Shown here in pieces: positions 40,671 to 52,000 of a stretch of 64,000 nucleotides of DNA. Origin of the DNA: Struthidea cinerea (lineage: Eukaryota > Chordata > Aves > Passeriformes > Corcoracidae); contig VZTI01001727.1 in assembly GCA_013397865.1 (NCBI GenBank), positions 2,569,889-2,633,888 of the forward strand. Direction: 5' to 3'. Position numbers and translations under genes: made by a program. The notes below the pieces were generated by a model. The model was not told the DNA's origin and ran no database searches. It worked only from the letters and a program-made list of their open reading frames with translations. How positions within the stretch are numbered: position 1 is the first letter of the stretch; each line of letters starts with the position of its first letter.

Positions 40671-43600
40671 CACGTGGCTATGAGCATGGAGAAGGAAAAG
40701 TTACCATGTAGAGGGCTGATATTTTTTTGGAAACAAGCCTGGAGCTCTCCACTCCCTTGTTAATGTATCAGAGAGACAGGGGCGGCATTTCTTGCTTTTT
40801 TCTATTTGCAGCATTAGCAGTAGTGCATCTCTGGGTACTTGTGCCATGTTCTAAAACATATGGCAAACTGCTTGCCCATATGGGTTTGAAGAGCAGTGCG
40901 TGTTCGGCAGTTTAAACCTCAGAACAATCAGAAGACAGGCTTTGCATTCCAAGCTGGAGAGCGTGGCAATCATCTCACATTGTCTAGACTTTCCTCTCTC
41001 TGTCATTTTTACATATTTTGCAGTGATTACATTCATTTCCTCTGTCTTCCTTTCTGCCAAGATCTATCTGCAACCTAGAATGGGTTAAGATATCTTTTCA
41101 TATTCATGATATTAGTCACTGTGAGCATATTTGGAATGAGCACTTCTGATGCTCCCATCCATTTTCGTTATGGTAAATTAATCCCATTCTGGGAGGGTGA
41201 TGGAAACTGGTGGGTTTTTTTGATTTATCTGTGCAGATCTCATAAATGAAATAAAACTCCCATAAAGCCAATGTTTTAAAATAATGATTGATCTCATTTT
41301 TCTTAGGAGATTTATTATTAGACAGATATAATACAGAAAATTCATTACTTTGGTTGTAAAAATGTATTAATTAGACGACTGTGTCACAACAAAAAAATGA
41401 AGACAAACTTACTACAGAGTAATTTTCATTAGAAGCTAATGAAAGTGCGGTTCTTGACTTGCTGGACTTAGGGATTAGTATTACGCTTTACAATTTTCTG
41501 ATGTTGACGGGATTTTAAATTACTTTTGACAAATTTGAGTAACATTGCCTATATTAGCAAGCTGTCTGTGAGCAGGTGAAGGAGAGTGCTTAGTTAATGG
41601 TGAAACCTCCCAGAATGGGAAAGGGCTGTAAGGTGGACTTTAATCAAAACCTCTGGATTCCTCATGCTTCCTCAGCTAAACGGAAGAGCATCTTACCTGA
41701 AAGCATTGATTAAGTTGTTCTTTCCTTTTGCCTTGGGCTGAAACTCATGACCTTTCTCTTAATCTTCGCTTTCCGGTGTAGGGAATAAGGAAAATTTGCC
41801 TTTAGGGTTTTACTGTCTTAAGGTTTGGGCATCAATTTATCCAGCAGACAGAATCTTTGGTATAGGCAGGAGCTTGGTGTTTGTTGGTGTTTGAGGAAGC
41901 AGTGAGCCACTGTACAGGTGCTATGGAGCTCACAGCTCAGCTGCACACACCCCTCTCCCCAAAATTGTCATGTAAATAGCCATTTCCTTGAGCTGGAGAT
42001 TTGGAAATTGATCTGGTTTTGCTCATGTAATTGATCTATGTGTTGCTGTCTGAGTGAGTAGTTGTATTCTTCTTTCAGCTGTCATGGAATTCTAGTCTGG
42101 TGTGAGGCTTGGGAAGCTGCTGTGGTTTGGGGCTGCTTTGGGTCACCAGAGCAAGGCACCAGCCTGAGCACCGGATGGACCCCCCGTGTTTCTGCAGGGC
42201 TTTGTGCTGCTCTTCTCCACATCCCTGGCGCTGCCCCAAAGCATGAGGCACCACCACGCATGTACCTGCTCTGCCCCAGCTGCGCACATGGGTGTAGCTT
42301 TTTCCCACATTTCTGTCATTTCACCAAAATAGGTACGTGTACATATTGCACACCTGTACCTACCCCCAGCCTGACCCTGGCAGAACTGCACAACAGCTGC
42401 CCCTTTACAACCACGTGTACAGACCAGACCCCTAAAGCTCTGGCTGGTGATTAAGTGATGAAGAGTGTACAAGATTTTATCTGCAGATCCCTGCCATGAT
42501 TTGGACAAAATGGCTGCTCTTCATCCTCCCCTGCAGTGCCATGGCTTTACCCCAGCTCAGCTCAGTGTCCCCCAGCCCTGGGCCCAGCTCAGCCCAATGT
42601 CCCCCAGCCCAGCTGGGGTGCTGAGCTGCCCTGCTCCATCCTGCCTGCAGATGGGGACTGAAAACTGCATTTTGAAGGCACAGATTCTCTGAGTGCTGCA
42701 GCTCACTTCCAGAAGGCAATTACTCTTCTGCTGCAAGCCGGGCTCTGCCTCCTCCTGAGCCTGGCATTTCATGAAGGGGGGCATGCAGTGTTTAAAGAGC
42801 AGCAGCCCTTCCCCCTGAGCTGCCTTCCCAGGTCCTCTGCTGAGAAACAGAACAAACCTGAGGACCAATGATGGATACAATTTATTAGTGCGGACTGCTG
42901 TAAGAAATGGGCTGAAATATGTGGACTGCATACAAATATGTACACATATATATGCATTTAATATGCTTTGGTTTACATATCAAAGAGAAAATGCTGGATA
43001 AACAAAACCGTGGCCAAAATGTCTTTAATGTTGGCTATTCTAGGGCAAAAGGCAGCAGGGAAGGGCAGCTTGGCAAGCCTGTTTTTGATTCTCTGTGAAG
43101 GGGTGATTTGGGCTGCAGATGTTCCAGCTTTCCATTGTTACACTGATAATCAGAGATGGCTGCTGTGCAGCACACTTCTGAGCTGAGATGGAGTGCCCTG
43201 GGACTGTGGTTGTCCATATTCCCAGGCCAGCTCAGCTTTGCGGAGTACGTAGGGGCAGAAGGGCACTGCAGCACTCTGCACACCTGCAGGCACTGCTTCG
43301 CTTTGGATGAAGCAAATCTAGGTATTTGCATTTGAGCACGTGCTGAAATCCTCCATGACACGTAAGAATTACTCCTCATTTTGGAGAGAGCCAATCAGGG
43401 GACTTGACACCAGATCTCTGGCTTTTATGTTCCTCATCAAAGACTTGAAGAGCTCAAGTAGCCTGCTTCTCTGCTGGGGATGTTTCCCCTGCACTGAAAT
43501 AAACTGGGCATTGCAGTCCATTTCTCTTCCCAGTTTATGTGAAATTCTGTCCACCTTGAAATCAGAGGTTTATGTTTGATTCCACTGGAGCCAAGCTTTC

Positions 43601-45261
43601 ATTTTTATTTCACCGGGAGTTTGGTCTGATTTATACCATTAAGAGTCTTATAAAACCTGTTATTCTTGTAAGGATACTTTTTTCCCCTTTTAGGTGCTTC
43701 CTAAGTGTGGAGGGACACACATCCTCATGAATTAAGTCTCTAAGATGAGGGTGTTTTTGTGACTGTGAGCAGTAATATTGATAAACAGGGAGAAAACTAT
43801 GACAGTCTTATGCTGCCTTGCACCCCACTAGGAAGATCCTAGAGAGCAAATATGTGACCAATAACATGCTCAGAAAATATGAACATCTTAAGTTTAGCAG
43901 CCCCGTACAATATGGACAGGGAAGTACGTCAAGGAGGTTAATGCCACTCTGGGTTTTCTTCTGTCTTGAATTTGCCCTTTTGTCTTCCTCCTCCCAGATT
44001 TTCAGACTTATGAACACTGTCTGTTTATACTTGCAGAATTTTGGTATGTGAGTAATTAAAAAAAGAAAAATCAGATGCATGCAGGTCTATTTTTGTATTG
44101 ATGTTAAAGAAGACCACAGAATGAGTGACACCGGACCTTTGCCTCAACTCCCACAAAGAGCTGCTGTGGGACAGCAGTGTTAAGATGCTGGTGCTGCAGC
44201 TGCCCTCCAGTTCCTAAGCAGGACAGAACCCCCACATCTATCCCTGGTTCTCTCAGGTTTGTGACTCTTGTCTTGACTGTGAATCCCATGTGCTTGTGCA
44301 AGGTGCAGGTCCCTGAGCTCTGATGGTGCCAGCTGTTCTTGTCCCAGGTGAAGGGCGTTACAGGAGAGCCCTGCTGGGACACAGGCTGCCACAGCTCATC
44401 CCACAGTTGTGCTTATGAACATCGATCTTGTGACTTGCCCCAAAGTCTCTTTGATCCCTTCCTATATCCTTGGTCCCTCTGAGTTCCCATGCTGGGCTTT
44501 AAAAGATTTACAATGGCTTTTGTTAAATATTGAAACCTTTTGCAACACTTTGTTATGTTTCACAGGTTCCTGAGAGACTGAATTTCCAAAGCATTTTTTG
44601 TTCAACAGCACAAACTTTAAGTCCCAGCTGTCTCTCCAACTTGTAGTCTCACTCTACCAGCAGTTGCAGGCTTTGATCATCAAAATTTCTATTATGCAAC
44701 TTGATTAAAGGTATTCAGATCTCAAGGTGAGAGCAGAGAGAGATTTACATTTGAAGTGATTTATTAACCTGCTGTAATTTAAGGTCATGCTAGTTTCAGA
44801 ATATTGTTAGTCCTTAATTTCGGTCTCTCTTTGTGCTATCCAGTAATAGACAACTAATATTAGTTTAATTCAAAGGCTTTTTGCTTCCTTGGAGGAAATA
44901 CTAGAAGGAAACAAAAATGCTGTAGTCATTAAAAGGGACTAGGAAAAAACGTGCTTTTGAATTCCTGTTCTCAGAATCCCTATGCTACCAACACAACTGA
45001 TTAATGTACCACCTAGGCAAGAAACAAAAAATTGCCACCAGTGACCCAACTTGTATTGTTCCTTTCATGTCACTTACTTAGCAGCAAGGGAGTGTCAGAG
45101 TGAGCTGTCAATGGCGCAAGTAGATTGTAACTACAGTCATTGCTTGATAGTGCTACAATCTCCTTATTCTTATGATATGAACAATCCTGGATGGGCTAAG
45201 TCTGGAATAGACTTAGTTCTGCTATGCATGTCACAACCATAATATCCTACTCTTCCACCAA
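40671..45261. other. Intergenic region, second part
   Basis: No gene recognised. It contains an AT-rich block at about 41150-41560 with several homeodomain/Pitx-like sites (candidate conserved element), a GC-rich stretch at about 42100-42660 with a 32-bp imperfect tandem duplication, and otherwise unremarkable sequence. Open frames of 100-130 codons in the GC-rich stretch occur in several overlapping frames at once, which is typical of chance. Confidence 0.6.
42551..42614 (+). repeat. Two imperfect 32-bp tandem copies, GC-rich
   Basis: Two adjacent units starting CCCAGCTCAGC at 42551 and 42583, each followed by (A/G)TGTCCCCCAGCCC. They differ at a few positions. It is a short minisatellite-like duplication. 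Confidence 0.75.
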
Positions 45262-46024
45262 TGTCACTGTGCGGTACAGGCGGAAAACAGTTCTAATGGC
45301 TTCGTTAAACAGCTGTGTCATCCTGCCCTTTAGGGAAAGGGAGCACTCAAGATTTGTAAATGCTTGTGGTTGAAAGGAATCACAAAACTCAGAGGGTCCA
45401 CAAAAACCATGAAGTTTTATTGGTAAATTACACACTCGGCATGGAAATTGGTATGTTAGTCCCTGACCTACTATATAAGCACATGACAGTGGGTTTTGGA
45501 TAAAGAGGTAAGATGAGAAGGAAGAGAGAAAGAAAGAGATGAATGAAAGAGAGAAAGAAAGAGAGAAAAAGATAGAAAGAATAAAAGGAAGGATGCCCAG
45601 GCTTGGTGGGGGCGCCTTTTTGTAGATAATTTTCCCTGCCCTGAAGGCCAGTTTCTCTCTTTCTGTGTCAATTAGTGATCATGCACAGTCGATTCTTTCA
45701 GGCCTTTCTGGATATGAATCAGAGGGCTTCAGGGGTCTTGGGTGGTCTTAATCCCCCACTACGTTCCATGCCCACTTCTCATCTTTATTCCATGCTTGCA
45801 CTGGACTGTGTTGCGCTTATCTCCAGCAGCCAGAAAAAGGATGTTTGTCACAGAAAAGTACTGCCCTTCCTCAGTATGTTCCCCTTCTCCAGACACATCT
45901 TGTTCTTTCCCACAGCATGTTATTACCAACAATCCTTGGTTGGCTCCAAAACCATCCAGCTATTGGTATTTGAGACATACACATTAGCCCCTTGTCTTCT
46001 GGGCTTCTATACCAGCCCCTAACC
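45262..46024 (-). mobile_element. Putative second LTR-like element
   Basis: It begins TGTCACTG on the plus strand, like the TGTCGCTG start of the solo LTR at 40041. Read on the minus strand it has a TATA-like TTATATAG (45475-45468) followed 35-40 nt later by an AATAAA (within 45417-45423), the order expected for an LTR promoter and poly(A) signal. A plausible far end is TAACCA at about 46024 (CA end), but I found no target-site duplication, so the boundaries are uncertain. It contains a purine microsatellite. It may be an ERV LTR or a chance arrangement. Confidence 0.4.
45503..45592 (+). repeat. GAAA/GAGA purine-rich microsatellite
   Basis: Interrupted repeats of GAAA and GAGAAA (AGAGAGAAAGAAAGAGAT, GAAAGAGAGAAAGAAAGAG), almost all purine on the plus strand. 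Confidence 0.85.
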
Positions 46025-49000
46025 ATTTTTCTGAAGGCCAAGGAAGTTAAAGAGTATTTTGGGATTCAGGCATGGTACAGACAGTGCTCACTAAGCACAC
46101 TCACTTCATTGTTTTCATATGAGTCACCTTTTATCTCCTTGAGAATAGAATAATCATTTGATATACATAAATACAAGGTCATTATTACCCTAAGAAAAAT
46201 AACACAAAATTCAGGTATCATGACAGAAAGCCAAAACAATCCCAGTAAAAGAGAAGGTCAGGCCTGAATGTACCTACACAGGCTTTACTGGTGAAACTCT
46301 GAGCAGGGGTTGAATGTGCCACTGCTGGGATGTGATTTTGTGAGCATGTGGGTCTGTCCAGGCATGTGTAGCTTCTCTTTGCTGTGCCCTTTTCGGGCAG
46401 GGAGGTTCCATTTCATTTTCTGTTCTTCACCAATGCTATCACATGTGCAAATAAGTAGAAAATAATTCTGCTTCTGTGCCCCCAAAGGAAGAAAGTATTG
46501 ATTTCCTCCATATTCAGTGAGGACCTGGTCTCATTTCTGAGAGACCCAGGCTTAGATTTTGAAAATATCTGGTATTCTTTTAAAACAGAAAAAAACCTCC
46601 ATAGAGACAATTCATGGGGAAAAAACCACCAGACTCAAAAATGAAATAATTCTGGAGGTCTGCAAGAAGGAAAGGTAAGCAAGTCTGAGGAACTAGAGTT
46701 GGGGTGGTGGGCTGTGGGTCAGGGACAGACGCACTGACAGGTTCCAGGCAGAAGAACCTGAAAGAAGGGACCTGTGATGAGCCCCCCCAGTAACTGCACT
46801 CTGAGGGAAACCGTGTGCGTGGTCTTTTAGATACACACATCTCTCTCTTACAGCTCCACACCAAACCCTGAGCTGTGCTCTCCAGACATTGAATGCACAT
46901 CACAGTGAAAAGCAGTACCATCTCTTCGGAAGTGGACACGGGATCTGCCATGCAAATGTGAACTTTGGAAAGAGAGACTGTAAGTTACCAACATGACACC
47001 TTTGCAAACACATTAGTAATTACCTGCTAGTTAGATGCACTGTGAAAAATTCGTTCTTATAAACCTGTGACACCCACAGTTCCTCACTTTTGTGTTACTT
47101 TCTGAGCACTGCATGTTTGTTCTGGGGCCGCAGCAGGCAATGGCTGTGCAAGCAGCGCAGGCAGGGCAATAACAGGCACTGGGAGGTCTGGTCTCAGCAG
47201 GACTCCCTGGGTAGAAAGGCTCCAATTCTTAGAAGGGCCTGGTCACCTTCCTTGTTAGTGCTGGTAGCAATTCTCTAGATTGTCCCAGACTGGCAGAGCT
47301 GCAGCTCAGCTCTCTCCTGATGGCCCGTGGGGCTGAGCCTCTGCCCCAGCTGTGTGTGCTTGAGTGGAGACGTTGCACAGAGATAATATAATAACTCTGG
47401 CTGAACCATCAGGGTTCACCTGCTTAACTCCTTCATGCAGACTGATCCTATAGATATGCTCTGGACTTGTCTCAAATTAAAGGCATCTGGGAATATTTTA
47501 GTAGGGATTTAACTATCCTGACTTCAGAATTGGAGGTGCTGGTCATGACTTTGAGCTAGTGACCCTGCACACTTTTTCCAGTCAATGGAAATATTTAGAC
47601 GCTTCTGCAGAATAATTAATTCATTCCTAAAGATGTCAGACAAATATTTTTCTGAAAGTGCCCATTGGTGTCCTTTGTAAAAAGCCTGGAATGAGGAACA
47701 GTAATGTAGATATCTAAACTTGGATGAGATGAATCCTGCTCTGTATCCCAGCATTCTCTGGAACAGGAACTGAACTTGCAACACCAAAATTAATCTTTCT
47801 AACCATTGGGCTACTGGGTACTCTCTGTCTCATTTGCTCTGTATTGTATAAATGTTTACAGGGACTGATGACTTGCCTTTAATCCACAATGACCCATTTT
47901 GCCTCTGAGCACTGCAGCAGCATCGAGTCATGGAGGAAGAAAGCTGGAGCAGAGAGCATGTGTACACACACTCACACACATTGCTCTTAATATCCTGATT
48001 TTGTCTACCCAGTGACATAAGTAACCTCCTAGAGGTGGCTGCTTGAGCTGCAGTGGCAGAATGCAAAAATGGGAAACCCCAGGGCAGAGCTTGTTCTCCG
48101 CCAGAGGCGATGGAGGAACCGCTGTAGATGTGCAGCAATGCTGCTCATGTTAAGAGCAGCAAGGAAGATGGTGTCGGAGCAATCGTTTTCTCTCTTTGTC
48201 CCTTGATCCTGGTCTTGAAGGGTCCAGAACTGCCTTTTGTACCCCCTTGCTGCCTTTTTTTGCACTACCACCCTATGCAGGGTATTCACATTACGTTTTT
48301 AGCTGGGCCTTAAAACAGGTTCTTCCTGGCTCTTGGGAGCACTGATTGGTAATTTGTGCTTTGTGTTTGTGTTTGTCTCCTTGGGATCCTGGTGTCATCC
48401 TGTTCCTTAACACATCATTTGGGATATTTGTGCTTTCAGAGCTCCTTGCTATACAATATAGTCTTATCCATTGATTACCAATTCCCAGAATTGATTTAGG
48501 CTACATGTCCTTAGAGTTTTTGACAGTGACACACTGCACAACATCTGTCATGCTAGAAGTAACAGGAAACCCCAAAAAAGTCTGTTTCAAAGGGGAAAAT
48601 TAATTAAAAAGACATTGCATAATGAACTCACAGAGAAGGTTTATTGTCGAGAAGATGACTCCAGCTGGTGTTAAGCGGACCAGACATCTTGTGGATACCA
48701 GCCTGGGGAGGATATTTCCTCTCTGCCAAAGACTCAAAGTTTGACTGTTTTTTTAATTAATTGATATTCTCATCCTACTTTCATAAGTTTATGTAGTTCT
48801 AGTTTTCTTTACTTTTTTTGGATTATATTGATTGTGTTACTTAAGCTGTAGTCAGTCCGTGTAACTGTGTTGCTGGGATTTGAGTTCTTATGACTTGGTA
48901 GTTTCTCCTGTGTCCATTTTGTTCTGTGTTTTCATGCCCTGATTCCATTAGACATCGTAAAATATCTGGTAGTTCCCTAGGGTCACATACATGGTAATTT

Positions 49001-52000
49001 GAAATATTTCTTTAAATGGTGCAATATTAGCCAATGGTAAGAATTCCGTGACTATGTATATTATTTATGATTTAGAGGATAGTTTTTTTTCTTTTGAAGT
49101 ATTTTGGTTTTTATTATGCTGGTGAATGACCTTTCTACTGAAAGACCTTAATAAAAAATATGCTGCTTGCATTTTTTCCTAATGCTTTTTGCTAAAGCTC
49201 AGAAGATCAGCACTGGGTTGCAGAGTCTATTTTCTCTTGCCTATAAATAACTGTATACAGAGCAGTAGAGCTTTAGCAGGGCCATGCCTGCATGGCTGGC
49301 ATACCCTGCATGCCAAGGGGCACAGTCCCATGGGCAGCAAACCTGCTGTGGGCTGGAGAGGCCATGAAGATCACAGGTCTGAGCTGCCCTTTCCCAGCAG
49401 TGAGGCTGCAAGGAAGAGTCAGCTCAGTGGCAGAGCTGCCTGATTCTCTCTGCTCTGGACACGTGTCTGTGCAGGCGTGCCCTGTGTTCCAGGGCACTGA
49501 GCAAAGGCAGCAGCAGCCCACTTGGGCTGACTTTATCCCCCTTCTCCCCAGGGCAGCTCCCACCACTCCTGTATCCCATAAAAGCTGTCCCTGGACAGCT
49601 TTTTGACATACAAAAGCCAGAAAAGGGAGTAAGAGATGCTATTAAATGAATGGGTCAATTCATACTTTGTATTTCACATGCTACAACTGCCTTTTTGCTT
49701 TTTAATCTATTAGTTCAATACAGTCTTTTATAAAGAAACATGTAATAGTTCCTTACTGTCCCTCAGGCTATGCTGGCTGGAGTTTCCTGTGCTTGGTAGC
49801 TTGATGTGAGAGTAATTGTTGCTGTTGTATAGCGACAGCTCACAGTACCCTGCTTTGACCCGTGGGGCCCATTTGTTCCACCTGAGCCTGCAATTTTTAC
49901 ATGGCCAGTCCTGGATCAGTGGTCCCCAATCACTTTTCTGCGATGGCTGGGTCACCAGGAAGCAACCCAGACCAGGATGGGGAAAATCAGCATCTGATTC
50001 TGCAGGGCAGTTTTCTCCAGGTCAGCCTTGGGCTGGCGGGGGCAGAGCTGCTGTGCACATTGTTTATCGCGTCCTCCTGCTCTGAGGGAAATGCCTGAAA
50101 TGAATGGGGAAATTAGAGGGAATTTGTCATTATGATGATGTTGGTCCATCATTTATTCCATTTGGATTTCATCAGCTGCGTAAGCAATGGGGCTTGCCAG
50201 GCCCTGCACATCAGAGCAGGGATACCTGAGTGGGAAGGTCTGACAAGAAGTGGAGAGCTCTGGTGGCATCACCTCCAGTCACCTTGTCACCTCCACTCCC
50301 ATTGCTGGGGTGCTCGCTGCAGGTAATGAAGCCTGGGAATGCTGGGGCTTATAAGTGGGGCTGAAATATGAATAATTTCTATGTAATTTGCAAAACACTT
50401 TAACAACCAGTTTTAAAAACACTAGCTATCAAACCTTCTGAATTTTTTCCAAAGCCATTGAATCTGGGACAGAGCTGCTAATCAAAGAACATAATGGACC
50501 TATAAAACTATGAGGTAGAGACCTAGTTGTTAACCTCAGGGGACTGAAGGTATGGAGGGGATCAATTTGGGCTGCACTTGCAATTTGTATGCCAGTATGA
50601 AAAATGTTCAGTATAAAGAGAGGAGGATAAGAGATGACAGCAGGGAATCGGGCAGAGGCTGCTTGAGGTGTGTTCCCACAGGGAGTGAGGTTGCTGATGC
50701 TCCAGAGCTGCTTCATGACCAGAGCCTGGGGCTGTGATCTTTCAGGTTTGTCAGGTGTAAGCTTATCTTGCATTGGGATGTGAAGTCAGGGCAGAAACAT
50801 TGCTGGAGCTGCCCTCTTTCAGGAAGAGTGCCTCACTATAAATTACTATGGCAAATGAATAAGCAGCCAGGTTAAGGGGCTGGTACACCCCAAAACAGAG
50901 TCTCAGAATAAACTGCCGTGGTGAGGGAAAGAGCTTTTTCTCTTGACACGAAGCTAGCTTGGAGTGTTAGTTGTTGGGAGGTGTCAGAACACAGGGCTTA
51001 ATGCTACATGCCCAACGTTGCAGAGCTGTTCATGCAGCTCCACAGTCAGAGCTGTGAGCCCTTCTCAGCTGGATGTCACACAGGATGGTTCTCCATGCTC
51101 CTGGGGGCAGGAGGGATGCTGTGGTGCTGGTGTGCAAGTCAGTTGGGAAGGTGCCTCCAAAAGGCTTTGTGACCTCCTGCAGCTGCCGTGGCACAGTGAC
51201 ACTGGGGTGCATTTCTGACAGAAACCAACCTGAAAAGCTGGGCCATACAGGAGACAGGAGTCATTCAGGAGAAACATGCTGGCATTACTCTTTCCTGGAG
51301 TGATATAAAAGAGTGATCAATTAGTATGGTTTGTGATGTTCCAGGGTTGAGAGGTACTCTGAAATATTCTGTACTAACACATTGCAGTGCTCTCCATGTT
51401 GCCTGCTGGGCTTATTTTTTAAAAACTTCTGGAGTGAATGAAGGGCTAATTGGAATAGGTGTTTCATACATGGTGAACTTTCTGGACTATGCTGGGAACG
51501 GTCTGATTTTCATCCTGACTTAAATAGGTACTTAAATACAGCTTTTTGTATTTGCTGGTTTAGAGAGAGGATGAACAATTTTCTGGTTTATGGACTGCAA
51601 TTATTTTAAGTACTGTAGTTAAAGCTCTTGGCATAGTTTTTAATCCCTTTGGGAAAGTACTAACACCACAAATCTTTAATTCCCTATATATGCATGAATA
51701 GAAACTTCAGAGCTGTGGGCAGCCCTGCTGCTTGGTGGTGGCAGGAGAGTTTTGGACTGGTTGGGGTGCCTGTTGTTGTTCACTGTTTTTGAGCAAAGGG
51801 CATTCCAGGAAGAAAGTCTACATTTCTTTTAGAGCGTTAGTGAAGAAGTGTAAATACACAGGTGGCTTCAGTCACAGCAATGGCCCCAATTTACTAAGAG
51901 GGGAAGGATAGAAGGATGCCAGTGTCCTGGTCTCACTCCTGTTGTAGCTGCGGATTTGTGGCTCCTCAGAACCTTTCTTCCTGCTTACAGCTGCACTGGG

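Noticed and set aside
42062..42931. Overlapping open frames of 75-130 codons in the GC-rich intergenic stretch
   Set aside because: They run in several frames on both strands simultaneously, lack recognisable domains and coincide with stop-poor GC-rich composition.
45503..45592. Possible repeat array of functional interest
   Set aside because: It is an ordinary interrupted GAAA microsatellite with no unique spacers, and CRISPR arrays do not occur in vertebrate nuclear DNA.
45257..46030. Target-site duplication for the second LTR-like element
   Set aside because: I compared the bases before TGTCACTG (CACCAA) with positions after each plausible CA end and found no match, so the boundary stays uncertain.
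49189..49609. Open frames on both strands in a GC-rich patch
   Set aside because: Same reason: composition-driven, mutually overlapping, and with no splice or family evidence.
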